Part shown: piece after piece, positions 35,820 through 48,561 of the stretch
Layout of the letters: each line of letters begins with the position of its first letter
Numbering within the stretch: the first letter of the stretch is position 1
NCBI GenBank assembly: GCA_950295325.1
Contig: OX485806.1
Span: 33,542,001-33,606,000, forward strand
Direction of reading: 5' to 3'
Source: Polytrichum commune
Lineage: Eukaryota; Streptophyta; Polytrichopsida; Polytrichales; Polytrichaceae
DNA length: 64,000 bases
Notes under the pieces: generated by a model
What the model was told of the DNA's origin: nothing
Databases searched by the model: none
What the model saw: only the letters and a program-made list of their open reading frames with translations
Translations under genes and position numbers: made by a program

Positions 35820-36510
35820 CATCATAGTCCCGGGGTGGACTGTTCATTGGAAATATAAATGATGTGAGTGGGTCACTATGAAATTAAACCCCCTATATGT
35901 AAGAAACTTATAAATTAAAACAAATGTATACGTAGTAGGCTAGAAAATGGACTCATGTATTTACACAAAGCTTTTCAATTTCATGTGATGAATGTCTCCA
36001 CTACATATACACAATAAAATTATGATACAAGTACACCTTTATTACATATATGATCCACCTTCACTTTCCAATGAGAAAGTCATTATACAGTTTTCATCCA
36101 TAGGATGTAACTCATCAACTGCATCATACAAACAAAGACAAAAGCATAATAACTTAGCCACAATCTAGAGAGAATAACTCAAAGGAGTTGACGAGCACTC
36201 CAAATACAAATCTTAACAAGAATGAATTTTGAAGAGGATAGTCATTGGGGACTATTATCATAGGACAATAATGGATGAAAACGTAGATTAGATGAAACCA
36301 ACACGTATATTGTTAATTAATTTCTCTAAAAACCTAAGGACCCCCTTTTGTACATATACCTTTACTTCAAAATACTTAATAACCTTTTCAAATGTACACA
36401 TCAGACAAATATTTTACCTCTCATGTATACTATGTATGCTAATACCTTAAATAAAACCCCTTCTTACACTCATGTTAATTCATACTCAGTATGAAGAGCC
36501 CACCCCTAGG
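35820..36510 (+). repeat. dispersed repeat family, copy 2 (longest copy)
   Basis: The right two thirds match copy 1 at 26262-26760 in the same orientation. The left half (35830-36140) matches the minus strand of 57240-57600, including GGGTCACTATGAAATTAAAC and CTTTCCAATGAGAAAGTCAT. Together the three copies define a repeat of at least 680 bp. No open frame or terminal repeat is recognised. Confidence 0.7.
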
Positions 36511-37752
36511 ACCATAGTGACCATCCTCCCATTGACTGCCTCATTTAGCATATCTCATTCTTTATGATCAATTGTAAGTTAGTTGCTCTTCCACAAGAAC
36601 TTGTCAAGTCTTTCCATTGATGGAAACATGATTTATTCATTGTATGGCCCAAAACATAGTGGTTAAACATAATAGAATGATGACGCTTTGCTCTAGTTGT
36701 TCTGAATCATTCACCTCTTCTACCATTTATTCATTAAGTCAAATTCCCTCAACCTTTCTATATTCCTTTGCCTCCCCATCATGGGTGACAAGAATTCATA
36801 CATGAGCATGTACACATACTAGGGTAGGCTATAAGTGTCTTCGATATAGTTATTTTCTTGTCTTCAAATATATGACAATGGTACATAGTGTTGGTTGATT
36901 GTTGGTTTTGTTAGGCCTACTTCAACACATAGGCAAGGCTACTTGTATGCCAAACATACATAGCTCTTGCATGGATGAATGAAGTTGGTCCAAGCTCACG
37001 TTGAGCAATGCCATGCACAAAACAAAATTTGTCGGAGAGAGAAAGAGAGGGAGCCACTCACATCACATTTATGCTTTCCCTACCTCATAACTTTTTATAT
37101 ATTATAAATATACTTTTAAAATAGTAGTAAAGGCTCTACAGTGAGGCAACAAGCCTTACAATTTTTGTAAAGTTTATGCTATCGATTCAAGGTACATGGT
37201 AGACAACCCTTGTTCGGTTACCTATAATTGAGTGGTATGTGGTTAGGTGTGGCTCCAAGAACAAATACTAGAATGACGTGTGTTTATACGAGATTGGACT
37301 ACATGTTCCAAATATAATAATTATTCTAGGCTCAACAATCAACATAATTGGGGTGGGGGGGGATGTATATGGCCATCACTTTGATATTGAACAATATTTC
37401 CCCATGAGCTCCAAGAATGATGAGGAAAGTGGCTACGGCCTTGATTTGGATACCCTAACCATCTCGTACTAATCGATTGTTTCAAATCCTAGGAGAAGTG
37501 CATTAGTCAAAAAAGAAAGAAAAAAAGGAACCATTTAAGATCCATCTACCTTAGCATGGGGGAGGGCGAACCAACCCATACACCGGTTCCTTGTTGGATG
37601 ACTATAGCCTTGCCTCCAAGGTACCAGTGTGCAGGTTGTTTTGCCCCAACCCCTTAGCATGTGACCCATACCATGCAACACTGACTTTGCAACTCACACT
37701 CATATGATAATGATATGTAAATATAACCACAGAGTTGTTGATAACTTATAAT
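36511..37752. other. no gene seen
   Basis: AT-rich sequence with only short random frames. Confidence 0.5.
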
Positions 37753-37900
37753 CCACCCACACTTATTGGTGTAGGCCACCAGTGAACGGATTCTATCAGC
37801 ACTGGTTACATTCAATAACTCTCACTAGCCAAATTGGAACTAAAAGTGGCCCTTGCCAGTAGGAGCCGTTCACTAGTCGCCCACACTAGTAAGTGTGGAC
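37753..37900. mobile_element. MITE-like foldback element, about 148 bp
   Basis: The left arm (CCACCCACACTTATTGGTGT, then GCC.CCAGTGAACGG to about 37789) pairs with the right arm (CCGTTCACTAGTCGCCCACA, then CTAGTAAGTGTGG to 37900). Both arms are near 35 bases with a few mismatches and one small gap. No clear target duplication was found. Confidence 0.6.
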
Positions 37901-39124
37901 ATGCTATTAGCTGGACAACTAGATGGTGGACCTTGCTTTTTGTCCCAGCACACAGTGGAGAGAAAATTCCAAGGAGAGAAACTTCATCTACTCATACCAC
38001 CTGACACCAATGTGAGAAGGGCCAACACCAGTGGCACTTTTTGCCCCAGCCATTATTGGTTTCATTGGCTTTCTCAACATTTTCCAGGGTATCACAGACT
38101 TGGCCATGGCTCCTCTGCCTTACAAAAATTGATTGCAGGGGGTGAGTCTGGGATGCTGTCCACTCTTCTTTGTGATGGTAACTTATTTAACGCTGGAATG
38201 CTACCTACATACATCTGGTCGAATTTCATTTTATGTAAATTGTTCAAAACATTCACTGGCTCTGCAACCCATAACTTATAACTTGATGTCGATGGGCTCG
38301 CAGCATAACTAGGCGTTTCCTGGGTCTGTTTTATTTTGGGCCCAACAAATGATATGATTGGTGGTTGCTCTTGGCCAAGATCTGAATCTGTGCATTATAA
38401 CCATCGGTTGAAGAAAAAATTTATGCTGGTACAGCAATAATGCACTGCAGTACAATGGTTGTGGGGCCAGAGTTCATATGAGCATGGGTCCTACTTGTCT
38501 ATTCCTCTTGGCAATCATAATGGCAGCATTTTGTCCGATCGAAGGTTCATGTCTTCAACATTGAGCATGGTAGGGACAGAACTACACCAGGGCCTTTAAA
38601 AGGCGGACATCACATCATCCTATTTGGTATGAAAAGACATAGCGCATTGCGGAGTGTTAGTGTGCTTATGTGTGAGTGAAGATTGTCTTATTCATTTCTC
38701 TTTCAGAATTCCAGTTAAGATGTCAATAAGCAATCCAAAGCAGACAACACTCGAGCAGAAAGTATTGTGATTCTACAACTAGTTTTTGTTGACAGATTGG
38801 ATCTACTAAGTAATCTGAAAGGACTTTTCGAAGAACATCACAACAAAGCATGTTGCAAATTACAAATGCAGAATACGATTCACTGTTGCAAAACAAACTA
38901 GTGCAAGCCCTGATCACACGACTGGAGAAGCTGAGAATGCGCTTTGAACTCGCGCTCGGCAAAGTCCAAACATCACATTTACATTGAATTCTAATGTACA
39001 AGTAGGAATATCAGACTCCAAGCTGCCATGCAAATGCTTGGTTTGATCTAGTCAGTTATCCAGCGTAGCCTCTCTACATAATTGGCCACCATGTGGGGTG
39101 CAGGCATGCTTCATAAGCAGGGAA
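37901..39124. other. no supported gene
   Basis: A plus-strand frame of 128 residues (37895-38281) overlaps the MITE end and has no recognisable domain, so it is not called. The right part should include the 3' untranslated region of the minus-strand gene ending at 39125. Confidence 0.45.
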
Positions 39125-42100
39125 TCACTTCATTGTCCGCAGCATTTCATTGACGGCTTCTTCTTCATCCTGAATTTAAATGGCCATCAGGTGATGCAAA
39201 ATTTCAGACATTTTCATGCGATACATAAAGACAAAGACATGATGCATAGTAACTTGTAGCTAGAAAAAAAAGGGTAAAGAGAGAAAGACAACTACAATGT
39301 TGCCACCAACGTGAATTGTGGTGTTGCTTCATTTTCAAGTTAGTGTAAGTCTATATGTAATCCTGAATCAAGCATTACGAGAATTAGAGAGGCCCCAAAG
39401 ACTGCTGCCTCCTTTCAAAGGTGAACAACTTGAACGGGCATGGACAAGCCGGCCATCACCTATCTCCCCCAAGGGCAAGCTCCTAGGCTCCCACTTGGTT
39501 GGTGGAAAATATCCAGTTCACCCAGATACCCCCACCATAATTGTGTGGACCATAGGAGCGTACTATTCCGAACGTAGGCGGTCAAAACTTTCAGAGTTCC
39601 CATGGAATCTGGCTTAGGAACTTGGGTTTGAGCCAACCCCCATTCAAAAGGGCATAATAAACAACCCAAATGACACAAAAACACAGGTTAGGAGTACATA
39701 CCACGATAGCCTGGAATTCATTTTCTTCATCAATGGCATCCAACACTGCTTCATCGTCCAGTAATTCCTGTAGCCATCCGACAAAAAACTAAGCACTTTG
39801 AAAACAATGTGAGGAAAGATGTTACAATGCACAATGAATGTAACATCTAGCATAACAAGCTCATCCGATGTGAAAATCTCATGATTTGCAGAGAGTTTCT
39901 ATAACATCATGTAATTGATCTGCACAAACATTTCGGGACCACAAATTGTTAATACAATGATAAGAGGCAAGTAGCGTGGCGGCTTACATTATCAGCAATC
40001 ATCAACTCTCCTGTTGTGCGGTCCTGTAACAAATTCAATAATATATATATACATATATCAGTCTGAAAGCAAAGTAGAAATTAAAAACAAGATTAAAAAT
40101 TAAAATCATTCTGAACAGCCAAGATAAGATACTGGAGAAGAAAATACCTTGTGTGCAACGAACATGAGGGGGTCAAATGGTGTGTACATGAGATATTGAT
40201 TGTTTTCCTGAGAACATAGACAATTTCAAAGCAGCAAAAATATGTTAAAACCACTGCTCCAGATCTAGAGACGTAATTCATGTTCTGACAATTTATGGTC
40301 ATATAATAAGAATCTTCTTGCTTATCCCTCAGAAGTCAGGGTGGTGGAGTCTTGGCTGTACAATACCAGTTCAAAGGTAGCAACCTCTACACCCTCATTT
40401 AATGAACCTGCTAAACCCTCCCCATACTCTGCAATAAAGAAACAATTTGTTAGTAAATAGGTATACAGAAGGTTTAAGCACTTGTCAACAAGTTCCACAC
40501 ATTCTGTTTTCAGCACAGAATCTTCGTACCAGAATTAAGATCAATAACATCTCGTTCTGTATAGCAAAATCCTCCTCTTGCTGTCAGACAGTACCTGCAA
40601 CCATGGAATAATATGATAATTATCAACTGCTTTCAAGCATCCCCTTCACAGAGCCGTAATTTTCTGCCTAGAATTTAGTGTGACAAAATAAGCCCACAAT
40701 GAGTTAACGAAATTCAATTTGCAATAAATAAAATTCTAAAAAACCATTTGGAATGCAGGCGTGAATTACCCACTAACTATGAGGTGAAGACGCCGTTTGG
40801 CAAGGGCATAGGCAGCACTAGGCAGAACCTCTTCCAGCTCTGCATCGCTTAGCTGTAAGGTAATATACTCTTCATCAGTTCCAAGAGGCAATTCAGAATG
40901 TGGAGATTTGGGAAAATAGACCCAAGAACTACATAGAGCTGTTATGTAAAAAGGATTTGGGGCTTGCCTCCATTAACCCTTCTCGCTCCTCTGTTATCTT
41001 CAAAATCTGTAATGGCCTTCATGCAGACAAGAAACTTTAAAAGTGAGACAGCATTCATTGATTCTTTGCACAATCACATCAAATACTACCACACAGGTCT
41101 ATTATTCAAAGTAAACATTTGAAATGTGCTTTCCTACAACATTTTGATCAAGACACCAACCCTGGCAGAATTACCAAATTAAACTCTATGCTTGTTCGTT
41201 GACAGAAGTAGAACTTCTAAATGAGGCGCACAATCAGCAGTAAGATATAGAGCGCTTACATATCAAGAGGTAGAAGAAGAAGACATTGCTCCCCATCTGA
41301 GCTTGAGAAAACACGCCTTACCAAACATTCGAGCGGTCTTCTAGTTGCTGGATCCACCTGCAAAGGAGTAAATTTTCCATGAACTGTCTTCATTCGTGAC
41401 TAGATTTTGGTTTGCTGATCTCAGACATTCACAAACTGATAGGAACCAAAAATCAAATACACATGTCAACAACCTCTCAATTCCTCTCCCATTCGAAGCA
41501 CTTACAATTGTGACAATCCGATTCTCAGGTGGTGCCATAAGAATTACTTTTCCTGCCTCATTGAGAACAAATCCAGCAATCGGCTTCAACAATGCTTGAG
41601 GAGATCCACCACTACTAACCGGATCAGCATTCGCAAATGATTCCTATAGGACAAAGCACTGTAGTTAGACAACCCTTTGAGGATGCATATCAGGAGGAGC
41701 TTCGAATAGATTATGTTCTCTTGGAATAGATTATTGGACATTTATGCAGTCAAACTACAGTTCACATCAAACCTTGTTTAAAAATATATATATTTAAAAA
41801 TGTATCTATCCCAATCTAAACACAATATCTTCTACTTGCATTAATAGAAACAAATCATATCAATAACTTCCATAAACACAGAAGAGCTCTCAATGTACTA
41901 TGAGAAGAACCACATAACAAAGTTTTAAGAAATGTGTATTGCATGTGTATACAGTAATAGCATTCAACAATGTGGACATGTGAAGATCAAGAAGATCCAC
42001 TAAATTGCATGACCGTTCCTGCAATTAAGAGTTGAAGCTGGGCAAATCCTACTAATCCCTTGTTCAACACACTGGAAATTCGATCAAGAGCTTGTGTGAA

Positions 42101-43250
42101 AAGGATTACTGATACCTATGCACAATAAATCTTAGTGCTTATCAGTCCGTTTCTTCTGATACTAAATGCAGGTAGACAAATCTCCCAAACTCACACCCTT
42201 TAATTGATGGTGAGAGGCCAATATTGGGAAATTTCCATTCCCTTCGTCAAGGTCTCCTCTCAGACAGATTTTTCAAGAGACTGATTATCGTCAAGGCACA
42301 AGAACATGTGGAAATATTGGCACAAACTATTGAGATCGATCAAAACGCAACATTGCTTAATCCCTCACTCATTCTCAGCATCCCTGGAAACCAAGAATGC
42401 ATCTATTTCCTTCCAGCCATGCCCTGATGATTTCGATAGCAAAACTGGGTTTGAGGGATGAGGAGTCAGGGCCAAATGCAGCTTTCAATTACAAATGTTG
42501 AGCACAAAAATCGATTGAATTGCAACATTGCTCAGAATCCCTGGAAACCAAGAATGTGCCTATTTCCTTCGAATTATGACCTGAAGATTCGGTGGCAAAT
42601 TTGCGTATGAGGGATTTGGAGTCAGGGCCACTTGCAGCATTGAATTACACATTTTAAGCGCAAAAAGCAATTGAAACACATCAAAAAACATCACTGCTCA
42701 AAATCCCTCGCCCCACTTTCAGAATCCCTGGACACCAAGAATGCGTCTATTTCTTTCCATTCATAAACTTATAATAACGGTGGCAAAATTTGAGTCTGAG
42801 GAATATGGAGTCGGAAGCATATCCAGGATTTGGAGCGCCAAAAAGAAATCGAATCGAAATGAATTGGAACATTGAAATGGATTGAACCAAGCAATAAAAA
42901 TCGAATCTCACCCCATTGGTCATCTCCTTCTCCGAATATTTTGCACCCTGTTGTTTCCCCTGTTTTAAAGAATCCGAGGTGACAGCAACAGATGATGAGG
43001 GCTTCCCAGACTTCTTGGAGCTTGCCTTCTTCGACTGGCTTCTCTTATACCCCGGGTCTTTTGCAGCTGCCTCGCATCCGCACCCACCACCTAGACCTAA
43101 CCCTAAATTCAACAGAAACTCGTCGTCCCTTCGTCTCCATCGATTCATCCGCACCGATACGCCTGAGTGAGATTTCCGGAACTTGTCATCTCCTCCCAAT
43201 CGCCATGCAACTCCCGGAAATGCAAAGCCAGCGCACCTGGCAGCCGCCAT
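39125..43250 (-). CDS. plastid DUF3727/DUF1292-type protein, 346 aa, eleven exons
   Basis: Exons on the minus strand are 43250-42912, 41643-41506, 41357-41260, 41016-40968, 40852-40770, 40594-40530, 40428-40367, 40207-40148, 40023-39988, 39767-39702 and 39169-39125. They sum to 1041 bases with every phase consistent. Introns are GT-AG except intron 4 (40967-40853), which is GC-AG with a good GCAAG donor. Residues 1 to about 60 are rich in A, R and S with few acids early, which fits a chloroplast transit peptide, followed by a K/S-rich linker. The conserved part has LVRRVFSSSDGEQCLLLLPL, LSDAELEEVLPSAAYALAKR, ENNQYLMYTPFDPLMFVAHK and an acidic C-terminus. This layout recalls the cyanobacterial and plastid DUF3727 family (YTPLDPL-type motif). 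The family call is from memory and the function is unknown. The gene looks intact. Confidence 0.85.
42330..42870. repeat. tandem repeat in intron 1 of the DUF3727-type gene, three copies
   Basis: The phrase ATCCCTGGAAACCAAGAATG recurs near 42381, 42536 and 42724. Each is followed by CTATTTCCTTC, a GGTGGCAAA-like block and GGAGTCAGGGCC. Periods are about 155 and 188 bp. Confidence 0.8.
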
Positions 43251-43461
43251 GTAGGTAAACAACTTCACAATTTCTGTCAAAATGTTGCTTTGAAATTTAG
43301 TATTGAATGTGCTTGGATTGACTATTGAATCATGTGAAGAATTTGTGGTATTTTTGTCAGGATGGTAATGCACTTGCCATTGGTAGCTATCGCTGCTTCA
43401 GATACCGACCTGCCATACTTGTGTGTACCTACTACCCACTATGCCACTAACCCACCTGGGC

Positions 43462-43870
43462 TCTTCTCCGTCACTTCCTTCACCTACGCTTCAATACCCG
43501 GTATTCTTTGCAATCCGGGTATGTTTGGATGACCTAATACACGATGTCAAGATATATCCTGATTTCCGGGTATCCACGTGCACATTACGACTAACAATGC
43601 AAACCCTCTTCCACTGAATTCTTCTCCATCACTTCCTTCAGCTCTACTTCAATACCCGGACTTTCTTTCAATCCGGGTATTGGAGGACATACAAATTGAT
43701 GCTCAAGTGATATGCAGAACATTATGAATTTACATAGACATCTATGACCAACAACACAAAGCCTATTATTCAACTGAGTTCTTCTTCGCCACTTCTTTCA
43801 ACTACACGATACCCTGCTTTTTTCCAGTCCGGGTATTGACGGACCTAGTACATGATGCTCAAGTGAAGTA
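43462..43870. repeat. tandem array upstream of the DUF3727-type gene, about 2.6 copies of 160 bp with inner palindromes
   Basis: Units start near 43462, 43621 and 43781 with CTTCTCC.TCACTTCCTTCA. Each has AATACCCGG, a spacer of about 14 bases, then CCGGGTATT, so every unit could form a short stem. The array lies 210-620 bp upstream of the start codon at 43250, where promoter elements would be expected. A regulatory role is conjecture. Confidence 0.75.
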
Positions 43871-43984
43871 AAAGTAAAACTATAATACTAGGACCTAGTA
43901 TCTTAGGAAGCTCAAGCAACACATGGTTGTGTTGCTTAGGATCCAATATATATATATATATTTATTTATTTAATAAGCTCCCAT

Positions 43985-45520
43985 GAAAAACATTATGTAT
44001 GTTTCATTCTTCATGTAATTTCAATTCATAAGTTCTCTTGGAGGAATTCTTCTTTCACCTAACCTTTTATCAATGGCTATGCTTAATGAGAGTAATTCCA
44101 ATTTAATTGGTAGAATAGCTTCTTGACCATAAACTAATTGGAAAGGTGTAAATTTGGTTGTCACTTTGTAAGCAGTGCGATAAGCCCATAGTGCATCTCG
44201 TAATTTACTATCCCAATTTATCATAGAATTTTGGATGGTCACAGAATTTTAGCAATAATTTTACGCAAAATTCCATTAGTTTTCTCAGTTTGGCCGTTAA
44301 CTCGTGGGTAATATAGTGAAGTAAGACGATGTTTGATTTTATATTTTTCTATTGTTTCTTTAATAACATCATTCACAAAATGAGTACCACAATCACTCAC
44401 TAACCCTTTTGGACAATCGTAATGTGTTAGAATGTTTCCTTCAAGAATTTGACCACCACATGTTTATTGTCTTTTCTAGTGATTTTAGCTTTTGCCCATT
44501 TACTGACATAGTTAGTGCCAACTAGAATATATTGATATCGTTTATGATGACTTGGAGGGTTTATGGGTCCAACAAAATCGATTCCCCATTTCTCAAATGA
44601 TGCAAGAGCTATGAATGTGAATGACATTGCAAATGAATCAGTTGGTTTGCCTATTTTCTTGCATACATCATATTTGTCTTGTATAAGTTATGTAATCAAG
44701 AAAAAATGGTGGGCCACCAATAACCACTTTGTAATTTTTTCTCCTACAAAGTGTCATCCTATAGAATTATCATGACAATTTTTTTTAAGATTAAGGGAAT
44801 TTATGAACTACTAATACAACGACGTAAAACACCGTCTTTCTGCTTCTTGTATAAAGTATCAACAATAATAATATAAGGCATTGTTTTGAAGCTAATCATC
44901 CTTTTTGTTTGTCATTAAAATCCGTAGAAAATTTGTTATTTTGCAAATTGTCAATAATCTTTGCATATTGATAGGGAATGACATCTATGTAAAATAATTG
45001 TGCATCAAAAAAATGATCATTGATAGCTTCAAACAAAAATTCTTCATTTAGTCTTGAAAGATGATCGGGTATTAGTATGACTTTTGTCTGGTCTAACTTC
45101 TAATGTGAAGTTAGTCTCCTGCAAAAGTAAGACCCATCTTGCTATATGTCCACTTAGTTGGGGTTTATTAATCATTTATTTCAATGCATCATGATCCATA
45201 TGTAAGATAAACTTATTTCCGAAAAGGTAATGACAAAAAAATTTGAACTAAAAATATCATACCTAAGGCTTCTTGTTCAATCATAATATAAATTCTTTCA
45301 ACTTGCACCAATTGACAACTAGCAAAGTAGATGGTGTCATCACGTCCTTTCTCATATTTTTTACTAGGATTGATCCAATTACTACGTTAGATGCATCCGT
45401 ATATACATGGAAATCCTTTTCCCAATCAAGAAGTATCATGTCCACATTGCTAATATCTTTCACGAGTGTTATTGATTGGCCCGATAATATTTTGAGGTAA
45501 TTACTAGGTTGCTGATAGGA
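43985..45520 (-). mobile_element. broken Ty3/gypsy pol relic, minus strand
   Basis: Recognisable pieces on the minus strand, in coding order, are an RNase H-like part (near 45460-45290, FHVYTDASNVVIGSIL), the integrase core (near 44600, WGIDFVGPI) and the integrase end (near 44230-44030, LRDALWAYRTAYK, TPFQLVYGQEAILP). The integrase type differs from that of the 8217-14330 element, so it is a separate lineage. It carries several breaks and no LTRs were identified. It is an old fossil. Confidence 0.8.
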
Positions 45521-46711
45521 TGTGTCTTCTTAGTTTGGGCATGTGTTGTTCCGGTCTGTTGCATTCATGAATATGAATGAATGTCCCAGGCTACCCTACA
45601 TTGTCCGTTCAACATGCCATTGCCCAATTTGAAAGTTTGGAATGGCATCTATATCACCACCCATTTGTATTTTGTTGTATAATATATAAGAGTTCAATTA
45701 TGACCATCTAAAATGCAGTCTTAAATGCAGTCTAAAGACATTTAAGAGTGCATTTCCATTAAGAAACAAAACTTTGTTGATGTCATGAAGAATCTATGGA
45801 TAAATGTTTTTACAAGAATGACAATCATGAATAAACTTAAGTAATTTCTTCACCTTTTCCATCTTCAAGTAATATGGATTTTAGAAAGTGAGAATTGAAG
45901 GTTATGAGAAAACATTACATACTTGTTTTTATCACAATCCTAGAATGTTGTAACATTCTGGTAGGAATCTTTATGTAATATGGAATGGTCAAGCTTGATA
46001 CCATTATCCTTTCAAATACAATGAAGATGAGACTGAGCCCTTTAGAAAGTACAATTGCGACAAGGCATGAGCATCTAACATGTTGATGCAATGTCATGCA
46101 TTTTCTAAATGAATAGTCTAGATAAATGACAAGTTGCGGTCTAAGTTTTTTATGGTCCCATTGATTTGGTCTTATTTTTCTTGCAAGAATTTTCTACTGG
46201 TAACTATGCCAAAATTAATGTGTTTTTTCTTCATATGCCTAGAGTGTGTGGAACAATATGGGACTTGGCCACTATTGAACTATTTTGAGATACATCGTTT
46301 GCGATTTATTTTGACGTGACATTTGACACTATTGAATTCTATTTAACTTGAAACATTCTTGATTTTTTTTCCATACAAAAGTAGCATAATTCACTTGTTA
46401 AATTGAATATTCATCTATTAATTCTCAAGAAATTTGTCAAAATTTCAAATTCCTTTATATGCAACTTGTGGAATTCCTTACCCTTAAGAATCGGGCTCCG
46501 CTATTGGCAAATTAAAATTTCCACCCACATACCCAATATATGCTCATAAAAGAAACCAAATGCACGGTTGAGGGAATCATATGGCTATCAATTCAATGTG
46601 TATTGGAGTGCACAACCAGCTAATGGGGAAGTTGTTGGCCTCACTATTTCTAGTCAATATATCTCAATGAATATTACTTCTAAAGAAAAAGGTGGGAGAG
46701 GTTGACGTTCA
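45521..46711. other. no gene seen
   Basis: AT-rich sequence without supported coding regions. Part may be further eroded sequence of the gypsy relic. Confidence 0.5.
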
Positions 46712-46860
46712 TTTTTTTTACGCCTAGTACATATGCATAGGTGCATCTCACTAGGATGGCATATGTCCAAGAAAATTTAGTGATTAATGACCATGCTAGA
46801 GATCAAACCCATAATTTCTTGCTCTGTAGGCAAGTGCCTTATCCATTGGGCCACACAGTC
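46712..46860 (-). mobile_element. tRNA-Arg-like SINE or retroposed tRNA, minus strand
   Basis: On the minus strand, 46860-46789 reads as a 72-base tRNA-Arg-like head: GTGGCCCAATGGATAAGGC (D-arm and A-box), an anticodon stem CTTGC/GCAAG with loop CTACAGA, and a weak T-arm GGGTTTGATCTC. The acceptor stem pairs fully if wobble pairs are allowed. The anticodon position reads ACA, not an arginine anticodon, and the T-stem has a mismatch, so it is not a working tRNA-Arg. A body of about 70 bases follows and ends in eight A residues (plus-strand T run 46712-46719), the structure of a SINE. Confidence 0.6.
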
Positions 46861-47527
46861 ATGTACATGTCCACATGGGACACATTGTATAGAAGTTGCA
46901 TGGATATGGTGGTGAAGTTGTTGCTCCACCATTGCCCATTGTTCCAAAAACAATCTTTTGTCGATGGCAGCATGTTGAGTGAAAGGTGTGGGAATGACCA
47001 AGGTTGGGACGGCACATGCCCACACTACTTAGTCGCATACAAACAACATGTGGATGGGATTGTGGACGTTGTGCATGCTCATACTTTGTTACATACAAGA
47101 AGACCTCCACAAAATTAATGTAATCTTTGTAGGTCTTAAAATCCACTATATGAATAATTCAAGAAATTTGAAGCCATTGCAAACTTTCTTGAAAGAACAT
47201 CATTGTTTAGTGTTTTGGGAAAAAAAAAAAACTTTTACAAATGGCTCCATTAATAATCATCCGCATTATGTTGCCGGTCTAAAGTTAGTCCCAACGTTGA
47301 CTAAACAAGAATTTGATGATAATCTTGTGAAAGTCATAATGAGAAGGGTCAATGACACATCATGCACATCTTCACGATTAATTTATGATGTCATTTCCTT
47401 CAAACAAAATTTCTTTTTAGAATTTAGCACGCGTTAAAATCAAATTTCATATTCATTTTGTGTGAATATCATGGTGCTCATGACATGACCACCATAGCTA
47501 AAGTTGAAGAGCAGAGGGGATCAAGAG
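46861..47527. other. no supported gene
   Basis: A plus-strand frame at 47048-47437 (129 residues) has no recognisable domain. The region probably contains the 3' untranslated part of the pectinesterase gene. Confidence 0.4.
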
Positions 47528-48479
47528 CTAGACTTCTGCCAACCATTCTTGGCCATTGATGAAGTCTAGATGAATATATTGCATTGCTTCAAGCTGATTG
47601 AAATCGTGTGCCCATGGGACTCGGTGCTCAGTCTGATTCGCTCCTGGTCCCCAACATTGGTACATTCCATACGTCACCGTGCTGTTGAAAGTAACATGTG
47701 AATTAGCACAAACGGACCAACCTTGTATTTGCATCAAATGTTAACTAGAAAAATCACTACAAGGATCATGGGTCGTTAGCACTAGTTTTGAATACCTAAA
47801 ATCTATCTCAAGTGGCCAAAAACCAGTGAAAACGACTCATGATCCTTGTAGTGAACTCTTGCCAGTCTTTGTCTAGCCAAGGGTGACAACTTTCCCCTTT
47901 TATCTAATTAACTTGTTTCTAAAATTACTTCACTTGCTTCTTATGAATTGATGATTTGTAATTTCGCAAACAAAAGCAGCATGCTTGGAAAGAAGACATT
48001 CAGAAGAATACATTAATACCATTGGTATAATCACATTATTTGGATAGGTTCATGCTTTCAAGAGTCAATTTTGGAACCTATGAGCAATTCTTCTACTGCA
48101 TGGATCAACTCTAGAACTCCTAGGCTCTTCTTTTCACTTGTAGGTGGAGTTGTATAGGTATTCCTGGTCTTGAAGATGCTTATATAATACAAATGTAAAT
48201 CCAAGTTCTATCTTCTAATAAATATTTTAACATCTCCAAATCAAGTTCCAGAGATGTTGACCCTAGGGGGTGCTACTCTAAGATAATTATCTCCTGGAAT
48301 ATCGAGTTTTGTATGAATTTCAGAAGGTCAAGTATAGTAAGCAACCCCAAATCTAGTTATCACAACTTAACAACTATGTGTGATATTTTACTAGGCTTCA
48401 TACAAATTTTCACATTACTTAAAGACTTATGAGATTCCAAGTAAGTCCTACAAAGAGAGAACGGAGATTAGGTAGCCAA

Positions 48480-48561
<82 letters not shown>

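Noticed and set aside
37895-38281. 128-residue plus-strand frame
   Set aside because: Starts inside the MITE-like foldback, shows no recognisable motif and no splice or composition support.
46789-46860. Functional tRNA-Arg gene
   Set aside because: The anticodon position reads ACA, the T-stem has a mismatch and an A-tailed body follows, so a SINE or pseudogene is likelier.
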